5,975 nt of DNA from contig JACNFS010000041.1 in assembly GCA_014384515.1 (NCBI GenBank), positions 1 to 5,975 of the forward strand. Direction: 5' to 3'. A program made the translations under genes and the position numbers. A model generated the notes under the pieces. It ran no database searches. It worked only from the letters and a program-made list of their open reading frames with translations, and had not been told where the DNA came from. The DNA comes from Dehalococcoidia bacterium (GTDB lineage Bacteria > Chloroflexota > Dehalococcoidia > GIF9 > UBA5629). Positions 1 through 5,958 of this stretch are shown piece after piece. How positions within the stretch are numbered: position 1 is the first letter of the stretch; every line of letters starts with the position of its first letter.

Positions 1-61
1 AGCCCGCTCTGTTCGAATCGGCAACGCTCGTTCCTTTTCCCGAATATCCTCAGGCGTGCCG
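1..61 (-). other. Open frame after ftsK: FtsK tail in another frame, or start of next gene
   Basis: Downstream of the ftsK stop codon one minus-strand frame is open to the window edge. It reads GTPEDIREKERALPIRTERA, a charged peptide that looks coding. It contains no ATG or GTG. Its only usual start would be a TTG at 22-24, preceded by AAGGA with a spacing of about 7 bases, so a new gene could begin there and run off the left edge. Alternatively, the same frame joins the end of FtsK if one G is removed from the GGGG run at 79-82, and would then be the rest of the FtsK C-terminus. I see no hairpin with a T-run, so there is no sign that transcription ends here. Which reading is right cannot be settled from 61 bases. 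Confidence 0.35.
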
Positions 62-2266
62 TTATTCTGTGGCGGTCTCCCCGTAACCGTCTTCTTTTAA
101 CTTGTCGGAGAGTCGGGCGGCTCGAGGATAGCCGATGCGGAGGCGGCGCTGCAAGAATGAGGTGGATATGCTTCCATGTTCTTGGGCTAACTGTCTGGCG
201 GCCTCTAATAGAGAGTCGTCAGCACCTTTTTGTGCAGAAACAAGGTGGGTCATCTCCTCGAATCTAAGGGGCTCTGCCTCTGGCCTGCGTTGGCTGCCCC
301 AGAATTGCACCAGTCTCTCTACCTCGGGATCGGAGACAAATGTCCCCTGAAGGCGCTTCGGCTTGCTAGCATCGGTGGGCATGTATAGCATGTCACCTCT
401 ACCCAGCAACTTCTCAGCTCCAGCGGAGTCAAGTATGGTGCGCGAGTCTACTTGTGAGGTGAGTGCAAAACTGATACGGGTAGGAAAATTAGCTTTGATG
501 AGGCCTGTGACTACGTCAACTGAGGGACGTTGGGTGGCCACAATCAGATGGATACCAGTTGCCCGCGCTAGTTGGGCCAAGCGGCACAGCAAGTGTTCTA
601 CCTCGTCGAAAGACGTCATCATCAAGTCGGCTAACTCGTCAATGACTAGGACGATAAAGGGCAGGCCCTCACCGAGTTGCCGGCTTTTGTTGTACCCCTC
701 GATATTACGTGCTCCAACCTGAGCGAATTTGCGATAGCGGTTGTCCATCTCTAGATTGAGCCAGCGCAGTGCCATTAGTGCCTTGTCAGTGTCAACGACT
801 ACCGGGGCTACCAGGTGGGGGAGGTTATTGAAGTTAACCAATTCCACTCGCTTGGGGTCAATCATGACAAACTGCACATCATCCGGGGTATTGTGAAGAA
901 GCAGGCTGCAGATGGTGGAATTGAGGCAAGCAGTCTTGCCGCTGCCGGTTGACCCAGCAACAAGCAGATGGGGCATCCTGGCTAAGTCGGCAGCTACTGT
1001 CTCACCTCCGGCACCTTTACCCATGGCTAAGGCCAGGTTTGATTTGGCATTGATTTTCTGAAAGGCGGGGGTTTCTATGACACTGCGGAGGTTGACCAAG
1101 CCGAAAGTGGTGTTGGGAACCTCGATGCCTACTACTGATTTCCCGGGTATAGGGGCTTCGATTCTGATGCTGGGTGCAGCTAAGGCCAAAGCAAGGTCGC
1201 TGGCCAGCGAACTAATCCGCTCTACCTTAACCCTGGTTTTTGATATCTCTTCTGACCGAACTTTGACATTGCCATCTTTGTCCCGTTCTTTGATTTCCTT
1301 GTATTTGCGGTCCCAGCCAGGCTCAACTCCAAATTGAGTCACCGTGGGGCCGGTGTTTATCTGGACTACCTTGGCCTCAACACCGTAGCTGCCTAAAGCC
1401 TCTGCGATGAGTTTTGCCCGCTCCTGGATGTCAGTCTGGCTTAACTCCACCTCTGCGGGCTTGTCCAGAATACCGATTGGAGGTAATTGCCAGCCACCGG
1501 CAGTAAGCACCGGTTGGTATTTTGCTGGTTCCCGTGTCTCGGGAGCGGGCACCTCGCCGGCCTCTGGTGAGACAGGGCTTGGGGCTGGCGTGGCTTCCTC
1601 TTCTGCTTCTACCTTTGTTGGTTGTGCCTTTTCAAACTCAATTGGTATTGGTGCCGGTTCGGGTGTAGCTTTAGGACGGGGTTGGCTGGCTTTGGAAAGG
1701 GCCTGCCAGGCACCCCTGAGAACTCGCCCTATGGCTTTGGCTATGTTTGCTATCAGGCTCCAAGTCCACAGGGGGGCTAAAAACATGATACCCAAGGCGG
1801 TCAGCCCAAGCAGCCTCAATGCTCCCATGGTATCGGAAGCGGTGATGATACTCTTGCCAAACTCGCCACCTAGAGTCGCCTTACTCAGGATGCCGCTTCC
1901 AGGGGCGAAAAAGGCCAGCAGTCCCCAGGCGGCTAAGGCCAAGGAGATTCCACCAAGCCACCGATTCCAGTGGTGAATGAGAAGTGAAAACTTACCGCGC
2001 CAGATAATCCAGACTGCTATTGCCAAGGCTGCGGCTGCTAAACCTAATCCAACTCCTAGATGCTGAAGCAGATTTTCCCATGTGGTGACAGCCCAGTTGG
2101 TTATGGCGAACCAGAACCAGTATACTAGCCCGACGGCAATGCCCACCAATATCAGTCTCCTTACCGGTGGTGAGGTGATAAAACTGAAGAAGCCTTTCCA
2201 GAGGGGGTGCCCTTTTCCAGCTTTGCGGCGAGCTGCTGGTTTAGCAGTTCTTCTCTTCTTGGGCAT
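62..2266 (-). CDS. ftsK: DNA translocase FtsK/SpoIIIE
   Basis: Membrane-anchored, ATP-driven double-stranded DNA pump that clears and sorts chromosome DNA at the division septum. The 734-residue product starts with a very basic tail (1-25). Four hydrophobic segments follow at about 37-58, 70-89, 103-120 and 150-175. A Pro/Glu/Ala-rich linker (about 193-250) is shorter than in E. coli FtsK and more like SpoIIIE. The motor follows: an alpha domain at about 275-400 with a charged insertion at about 317-346, Walker A GSTGSGKT at 438-445, Walker B ending in IDE at 542-544, and the family signature ATQRPSVDVVTG at 577-588. The C-terminal gamma winged helix is recognisable from about 685, with RRLRIGYPRAARL at 707-719, but it ends early with GYGETATE, so the last wing strand present in FtsK and SpoIIIE is missing. 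The start is an ATG with AGAGGT 11 bases upstream, inside the end of rnj; the gap to rnj is 7 bases. Identification is secure; the C-terminal end is doubtful. Confidence 0.96.
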   Translation of the reverse strand: MPKKRRTAKPAARRKAGKGHPLWKGFFSFITSPPVRRLILVGIAVGLVYWFWFAITNWAVTTWENLLQHLGVGLGLAAAALAIAVWIIWRGKFSLLIHHWNRWLGGISLALAAWGLLAFFAPGSGILSKATLGGEFGKSIITASDTMGALRLLGLTALGIMFLAPLWTWSLIANIAKAIGRVLRGAWQALSKASQPRPKATPEPAPIPIEFEKAQPTKVEAEEEATPAPSPVSPEAGEVPAPETREPAKYQPVLTAGGWQLPPIGILDKPAEVELSQTDIQERAKLIAEALGSYGVEAKVVQINTGPTVTQFGVEPGWDRKYKEIKERDKDGNVKVRSEEISKTRVKVERISSLASDLALALAAPSIRIEAPIPGKSVVGIEVPNTTFGLVNLRSVIETPAFQKINAKSNLALAMGKGAGGETVAADLARMPHLLVAGSTGSGKTACLNSTICSLLLHNTPDDVQFVMIDPKRVELVNFNNLPHLVAPVVVDTDKALMALRWLNLEMDNRYRKFAQVGARNIEGYNKSRQLGEGLPFIVLVIDELADLMMTSFDEVEHLLCRLAQLARATGIHLIVATQRPSVDVVTGLIKANFPTRISFALTSQVDSRTILDSAGAEKLLGRGDMLYMPTDASKPKRLQGTFVSDPEVERLVQFWGSQRRPEAEPLRFEEMTHLVSAQKGADDSLLEAARQLAQEHGSISTSFLQRRLRIGYPRAARLSDKLKEDGYGETATE

Positions 2267-2273
2267 AGCTTTA

Positions 2274-3932
2274 CTATACCTCTACAGTCGTGGTGAGAAT
2301 CATTGGGCGGCGTCGAGTTTGCTCATAGAAGAACTTGCTCAAGGTATCTTTGACTTTGGTATTGATGAAGCTCCACTCAAGTGGACGTCCGCCGCTGCGG
2401 TCTAAGGTGGTTGCTACTAAGGCACGTCCCTGTTCAAGTATGTTTTCGCCTTCTTGCGTGTCCACGAAACCTCTGGATACAATATCAGGGCGACCTATGA
2501 TTTTGCCTCTCCTCTTATCGATAGCAATAATCACCACCACAATCCCATCTCTGGACAATAGCTTCCTGTCACGGAGAATAACGCTGGCGAGGTTACCCAT
2601 AACCAGGCCATCTACATAGACATTGCCGGAAGGGAGCTTGTCTGTTATTTTCCCCTTATCTGGCCCAAGCTCAAGAATGTTCCCATTTTCCATGAGAAAG
2701 ATGTTACTTTCAGGTATACCCATGGTTTTTGCCAGTCTGGCATGCAGGCTCAAGTGGCGGTATTCGCCATGGATTGGTATAAAGAACTTGGGTTTAACCA
2801 GATTGAGCAAAAGCTTCAACTCTTCCTGGCTACCGTGCCCGTGAACGTGAACCTGGGCTAACCTTTCGTAGATTACTTGAGCTCCCTGGCGGAAAAGGTT
2901 GTCTATCGTTCGATTAACCAGCGCCTCATTGCCCGGGACGGGCGTGGCTGACATTATTACAGTGTCTCCGGGAGTAATGCGGACCTGGCTGCTGTCTCGA
3001 TTCGCAATACGTACTAGGGCTGAAGTGGGCTCTCCTTGACTACCGGTGGTCAGAAGGACAACTTGATTGTGGGGGAAACGGTGAAGTTCGTCAAAGCGGC
3101 ATAGGACATCAGATGGAGCGTTGAGATAACCTAACTCTGATGCCATCCGTACTGTATCCCTCATGCTACGACCGATAACGAAGACATGCCGCTGATGTTT
3201 GGCGGCAGCGTCGATTACCTGCTGAATGCGGGAGATTAGCGAGGCGAAAGTAGTGATGATTACTCTTCCCGGAGCTTCAGCGATGATGCGTTCTAGGGTT
3301 TGGCCAACTACACTTTCTGATGGTGTATATCCTGGAAGCTCGGCGTAGGTTGAGTCGGCGAGAAGAAGCATGACTCCCTGGGTTCCCAATTGAGCCAGCT
3401 TGGCTAGTTCAGTGGCTTTACCGTCAACCGGAGTATAATCAATCTTAAAATCACCGCTATGAACTACTATGCCTATAGGAGTATAGATGACTAGCCCTAC
3501 CGCATCAGGAATGCTGTGGCAAACGGAGAAGGGCTCTATCTTGAAGTTGCCCAGTGAAAATTTGACCCCGGATTGAATTGTTCTGAGGTTTGCCTTCTCT
3601 GAATATCTGTGTTCCTTTAACTTGACGGAAATCAGCCCCTGGGTAAGTTTGGTAGCGTACACGGGCAAATCGAGCTGAGGTAGGATGTAGGGCAAAGCAC
3701 CGATATGGTCTTCGTGACCATGGGTAATGACTATGCCGCGCAGCTTTTGTCGTCTTTCCAGCAGGTAGGTTATGTCCGGGATGACCAGGTCAACTCCCAG
3801 CATGTCTTCTTTGGGAAACATGAGTCCGACGTCGATTATGATGATGTCGTTGGCGTATTCAATGGCCATCATATTCTTGCCGATTTCACCTAATCCGCCT
3901 AAGGGGATTATCCTGAGTTTCTGTCTAGCCAT
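2274..3932 (-). CDS. rnj: Ribonuclease J (metallo-beta-lactamase/beta-CASP)
   Basis: Zinc-dependent 5'-3' exoribonuclease and endoribonuclease of mRNA decay and RNA maturation, cytoplasmic. The 552-residue product has the usual RNase J length. The N-terminus LGGLGEIGKNM (11-21) is the family hallmark and fixes the start at this ATG. Metal-binding residues are visible in order: the HGHEDH motif at 71-76 (H71, H73, D75, H76), H139 in VCHSIPD, and D161 in HSGDFKID. The beta-CASP part follows, with SATPVPGNE at 328-336, HVHGHGS at 362-368 and the IPIHGEYRHL segment at 385-394 (H388). The C-terminal domain (about 450-552) is complete. It begins 9 bases after the glycosylase stop with no purine-rich binding site in front, so translation probably depends on coupling to that gene. 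RNase J next to an FtsK/SpoIIIE gene is also known in Bacillus subtilis, where rnjB lies close to spoIIIE. I see nothing broken. Confidence 0.96.
   Translation of the reverse strand: MARQKLRIIPLGGLGEIGKNMMAIEYANDIIIIDVGLMFPKEDMLGVDLVIPDITYLLERRQKLRGIVITHGHEDHIGALPYILPQLDLPVYATKLTQGLISVKLKEHRYSEKANLRTIQSGVKFSLGNFKIEPFSVCHSIPDAVGLVIYTPIGIVVHSGDFKIDYTPVDGKATELAKLAQLGTQGVMLLLADSTYAELPGYTPSESVVGQTLERIIAEAPGRVIITTFASLISRIQQVIDAAAKHQRHVFVIGRSMRDTVRMASELGYLNAPSDVLCRFDELHRFPHNQVVLLTTGSQGEPTSALVRIANRDSSQVRITPGDTVIMSATPVPGNEALVNRTIDNLFRQGAQVIYERLAQVHVHGHGSQEELKLLLNLVKPKFFIPIHGEYRHLSLHARLAKTMGIPESNIFLMENGNILELGPDKGKITDKLPSGNVYVDGLVMGNLASVILRDRKLLSRDGIVVVIIAIDKRRGKIIGRPDIVSRGFVDTQEGENILEQGRALVATTLDRSGGRPLEWSFINTKVKDTLSKFFYEQTRRRPMILTTTVEV
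2278..2283 (-). promoter_or_regulatory. Ribosome binding site of ftsK
   Basis: AGAGGT on the minus strand lies 11 bases before the ftsK ATG and falls within the last codons of rnj. Ribosomes finishing rnj would cover it, which fits translational coupling. It supports the chosen ftsK start. Confidence 0.6.
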
Positions 3933-3941
3933 GGCTGTTAA

Positions 3942-4538
3942 CTAAAATAAGCTTAACTGCTGGGGTTCGGCTTCGGTGTCGGTTAACTTCTCTGCCTGAG
4001 CCAAAATCTGTGGAATTTTGAGCATATCGGCTTCGATGACTTTGCGCAAGCTTGCCTGATGGAGGGCTGCTGCCGGATGATACATTGCATAGTAGACAAC
4101 GTTGTCTTGTTTCCTGGCTTTGCCATGGACTTTGCTGATGCTCTGGTTGGGAAAGTACCTGGCCATGGAGTAACGGCCTAACGTAACAATCATCTTGGGG
4201 CGGATTAGCTCTATCTGCCGGTTGAGCCATTTGCTGCAAGTCTGAATTTCTCCAGGCAAAGGGTCTCGATTCCCAGGGGGTCGGCACTTGATGACATTGC
4301 CGATGTAGACTTGATCCCGTTTCAGACCGATGGAGGCAAGCAACTTGTCCAGAAATTGTCCTGCGGGACCAACAAAGGGACGTCCCTGCTGGTCTTCATG
4401 CCATCCTGGCGCCTCGCCAATAAAAAGCAAGTTGGTCTCTTCCGGCCCCTCACCGGGCACCACTCTGTTGCGATGTTTGGCTAACTCGCAATCTTGACAG
4501 CGTTCAATTTCCTGATAAAGCTCGGTAAGCGCTGACAT
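3942..4538 (-). CDS. Family 4 (Fe-S cluster) uracil-DNA glycosylase
   Basis: Excises uracil, arising from cytosine deamination or dUTP incorporation, from DNA as the first step of base excision repair. The 198-residue product shows the family 4 signatures: four cysteines for a [4Fe-4S] cluster (C14 and C17 as CxxC, C85, C101), the water-activating motif GEAPGWHED at 41-49, GRPFVGPAG at 52-60, GNVIKCRPPGNRDP at 80-93, and the HPAA motif at 154-157 in the position of the catalytic histidine. After the catalytic domain, an acidic linker (about 178-192) leads to a C-terminal QLSLF (194-198), which matches the bacterial beta-clamp-binding consensus. Start choice: a TTG nine bases upstream (4545-4547) would add three residues and has AGAGG 11 bases before it, but that TTG begins inside the -10 element of the promoter at 4547-4575, so I prefer the ATG at 4538. 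Older annotations call such proteins phage SPO1 DNA polymerase-related. It is followed closely by rnj. Confidence 0.94.
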   Translation of the reverse strand: MSALTELYQEIERCQDCELAKHRNRVVPGEGPEETNLLFIGEAPGWHEDQQGRPFVGPAGQFLDKLLASIGLKRDQVYIGNVIKCRPPGNRDPLPGEIQTCSKWLNRQIELIRPKMIVTLGRYSMARYFPNQSISKVHGKARKQDNVVYYAMYHPAAALHQASLRKVIEADMLKIPQILAQAEKLTDTEAEPQQLSLF

Positions 4539-4546
4539 CTGAGGCA

Positions 4547-4575
4547 ATCATAGCACAGCCTCTTTTGTTGGTCAA
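4547..4575 (-). promoter_or_regulatory. Sigma-70-type promoter for glycosylase-rnj-ftsK
   Basis: On the minus strand, TTGACC (4570-4575) is followed by a 17-base spacer and TATGAT (4547-4552), with TGC directly before the -10 box, which makes it an extended -10. Each hexamer matches 5 of 6 consensus bases and the spacing is optimal. It lies between the DUF1634 stop codon and the glycosylase. The expected start of transcription is around 4538-4541, at or two bases before the ATG, so the mRNA would have no room for a ribosome binding site. It would let the repair/RNA/FtsK genes be transcribed apart from the transporter genes. Confidence 0.7.
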
Positions 4576-4576
4576 T

Positions 4577-4930
4577 TTAGATCAGCGCCAGCACAAGGCT
4601 GAAGGCAAGCACGCATAGGAGAGTTATGGAAATACCCAAATACAGCTTGTCCCTATCTATGGAGAAGGTCACCATAGCTGCAACAATTTGTACAATAGGG
4701 GTGAGCAAGAGGGTCAGAATCCCAAGGGTGATGATAGCCGTCGCGTTTAGTTTCAGGATTTCCTGCGGTAGCTGGGTCAGGGGGACTGTAGGTTCGATAT
4801 TCTTAGCTCCAGCGATGCCAATCAAGACAAGCCCGATGACAACCAGTGTAAGGGAAACGGCAATACCCACTTTGAAACTAAGGCTAATCCAGTTGTTTAA
4901 GCGGCTTTCCCTTAGATTCTTACCTTCCAT
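4577..4930 (-). CDS. DUF1634 family small membrane protein
   Basis: A 117-residue integral membrane protein of unknown biochemical function. Three hydrophobic segments are visible at about 17-40, 63-88 and 94-117. The second and third are joined by a short charged turn (IDRDKLYLG, 91-99), a pattern typical of the DUF1634 family (recognised from memory). The second segment carries a proline (LLLTPIVQ). Members of this family usually sit beside TauE/SafE permease genes, as here, where it follows the permease by 23 bases. The likely role is an accessory subunit or modulator of that permease; this is inferred from context only. The start is well supported: AAAGGAG lies five bases before the ATG. 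The gene ends immediately before the promoter of the next unit. Confidence 0.85.
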   Translation of the reverse strand: MEGKNLRESRLNNWISLSFKVGIAVSLTLVVIGLVLIGIAGAKNIEPTVPLTQLPQEILKLNATAIITLGILTLLLTPIVQIVAAMVTFSIDRDKLYLGISITLLCVLAFSLVLALI

Positions 4931-4935
4931 GTTGT

Positions 4936-4942
4936 CTCCTTT
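4936..4942 (-). promoter_or_regulatory. Ribosome binding site of the DUF1634 gene
   Basis: AAAGGAG on the minus strand stands five bases before the ATG, within the 23-base gap after the permease stop codon. It is the best-placed Shine-Dalgarno sequence in the window and fixes this start. The contrast with the poor sites in front of the permease, the glycosylase and rnj is notable. Confidence 0.75.
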
Positions 4943-4953
4943 TTCTTGTGAGT

Positions 4954-5841
4954 CTACACTATATTGGCTGCTCGAAGGAACATTAGAAGAGCTGTAACAA
5001 ACAAGAACACGCCAAATATGCGCCTGAGCAATGTTCCTCTGACTCTTTGTGCCAGTTCGGCGCCCAGTCTAGCTCCCAAGAATACGCCGACGATTAGCGG
5101 GGCAACTATAATGGGGTATACATGTCCGTGGTAGTAATGAATGAGAGCGCCAACTGTGGCTGTGATGGCTATCATAAAGGTGCTGGTAGCGATTGTTGGT
5201 TTCATTGGCAAGCCCATCACCATGTTCAGGATGGGCACTTGGACGACGCCGCCACCTATGCCAAGCAGGCTTGAAAGAGCACCAGAGAAGAAGCCCGCTC
5301 CTAACCCCTGTGGGATATGACTAACCTTGTAGGTAACAAGCTTGCTCAAGCTTCGGTCATAGTATGAATTTGACAGCCACTGGGATGAATTAGCAGGGGC
5401 GTCATTAGACTTAGCTGAATTGCCTTCAACTGTGTTGCCTTCGGCGATAGGGGACTGGCGGACAAGCATAGTATAGGCAACATAGATGAGGATAACCCCG
5501 AATAGGGCACTTAGCAATGAGGAAGCGAGGAGGGCGACAACAAGGCCACCGACAATAGCCCCGGGAGCCGTGGCTGTTTCCAAGAGCAGGCCCAGTTTGA
5601 CATTGGTCAATCGGTTTTTGGTGTAGATGCTAGCGGCGGTGCATGAAGTTGCTACAATTGCGACCAAGCTGCTGCCAATGGCTATGTGAATTGGTAAATG
5701 GAGAGCCAAGGTGAGCATGGGCACAATGAGGATGCCACCGCCTACTCCCAGCGTTGATCCCAGAAGACCAGCGACTAATCCTATACCGCCTAATGCCCAC
5801 AGATTTATGTCGGCCAAAGCTGTTCTTGGACATGGTAGCAT
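4954..5841 (-). CDS. TauE/SafE-family membrane permease (putative anion exporter)
   Basis: Integral membrane transporter of the TauE/SafE (DUF81) family, whose characterised members move sulfite, sulfoacetate or other organic anions. The substrate cannot be told here. The 295-residue protein shows the internal duplication of the family: the first half has GLLGSTLGVGGG (25-36) followed by VPMLTLALHLP, and the second has GALSSLLGIGGG (187-198) followed by VPILNMVMGLP. About eight hydrophobic segments are visible. A hydrophilic Asn/Ser/Ala-rich stretch at about 129-176 links the halves and contains the YYDRSLSKLVTYKVSHIP segment common in this subgroup. The DUF1634 gene follows by 23 bases. The start is uncertain. 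The ATG at 5841 has no ribosome binding site; a TTG at codon 9 (5815-5817) would give an N-terminus of more typical length; and a strong site at 5893-5900 serves a short ORF in another frame upstream. Function as a permease is sure at family level only. Confidence 0.9.
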   Translation of the reverse strand: MLPCPRTALADINLWALGGIGLVAGLLGSTLGVGGGILIVPMLTLALHLPIHIAIGSSLVAIVATSCTAASIYTKNRLTNVKLGLLLETATAPGAIVGGLVVALLASSLLSALFGVILIYVAYTMLVRQSPIAEGNTVEGNSAKSNDAPANSSQWLSNSYYDRSLSKLVTYKVSHIPQGLGAGFFSGALSSLLGIGGGVVQVPILNMVMGLPMKPTIATSTFMIAITATVGALIHYYHGHVYPIIVAPLIVGVFLGARLGAELAQRVRGTLLRRIFGVFLFVTALLMFLRAANIV

Positions 5842-5861
5842 CGGATGGAGTGACAGGTCAA
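5832..5861 (-). promoter_or_regulatory. Weak promoter candidate at the permease 5' end
   Basis: TTGACC (5856-5861), an 18-base spacer and TACCAT (5832-5837) preceded by TGC form a sigma-70-like pattern. It resembles the promoter before the glycosylase, with the same -35 box and the same TGCTA start of the extended -10. The -10 box matches only 4 of 6 bases. If active, its transcript would start about 5825 and would support the TTG at 5815-5817 as the permease start instead of the ATG at 5841. Confidence 0.25.
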
Positions 5862-5900
5862 TTGGGCTGGTGCCGGTAAGACATTATTGCATACCTCCCC
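5858..5900 (-). promoter_or_regulatory. Strong ribosome binding site with 8-codon upstream ORF
   Basis: On the minus strand GGGGAGGT (5893-5900) is an excellent Shine-Dalgarno sequence. Nine bases later an ATG at 5884 opens a short frame, MSYRHQPN, ending at TGA 5858-5860, which is 16 bases before the permease ATG and in a different frame. A nearer ATG at 5890-5892 gives only two codons. This may be a leader ORF with reinitiation at the permease, or the true permease start separated from the gene by a one-base frameshift. Confidence 0.4.
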
Positions 5901-5928
5901 TGGCTTGCGCATTGATCTAGTTCAGATA

Positions 5929-5958
5929 GATAGGTGACACTCACACGGTATCACTATC
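5929..5958. repeat. Imperfect inverted repeat in the upstream region
   Basis: GATAGGTGA (5929-5937) and TCACTATC (5951-5958) are complementary except for one bulged base and are separated by 13 bases. No T-run follows on either strand, so it does not look like an intrinsic terminator. An operator half-site pair, or a hairpin in the permease leader, is possible. It may also be chance. Confidence 0.3.

Noticed and set aside
363..722. 119-codon plus-strand open frame opposite the FtsK motor domain
   Set aside because: Antisense shadow of a strongly conserved ATPase region; no domain and no binding site.
1407..1976. 189-codon plus-strand open frame opposite ftsK
   Set aside because: It is antisense to the FtsK membrane region and Pro/Glu/Ala linker, whose skewed codons leave the opposite strand free of stops. 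The product is Ser/Ala/Gly-rich with no recognisable domain.
3937..3957. Repeated TTAA-containing words and HindIII-like palindrome between the glycosylase and rnj
   Set aside because: Short AT-rich words in coding sequence; no stable stem and no T-run, so neither a terminator nor a clear operator.
3925..4287. 120-codon minus-strand open frame overlapping the glycosylase
   Set aside because: It is a shifted frame within the glycosylase gene, which has all its motifs in its own frame. The shifted product has no domain and an unnatural Gln/Ser/Arg/Pro composition.
4549..4551. ATG with AGAGG seven bases upstream, just before the glycosylase
   Set aside because: It is well spaced but out of frame with the glycosylase, and the frame it opens shows no homology. 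It falls within the -10 box TATGAT.
5630..5833. 67-codon minus-strand frame at the start of the permease
   Set aside because: Shifted frame inside the permease; His/Arg/Ser-rich product with no domain, while the permease frame carries the conserved LGVGGG motif over the same bases.
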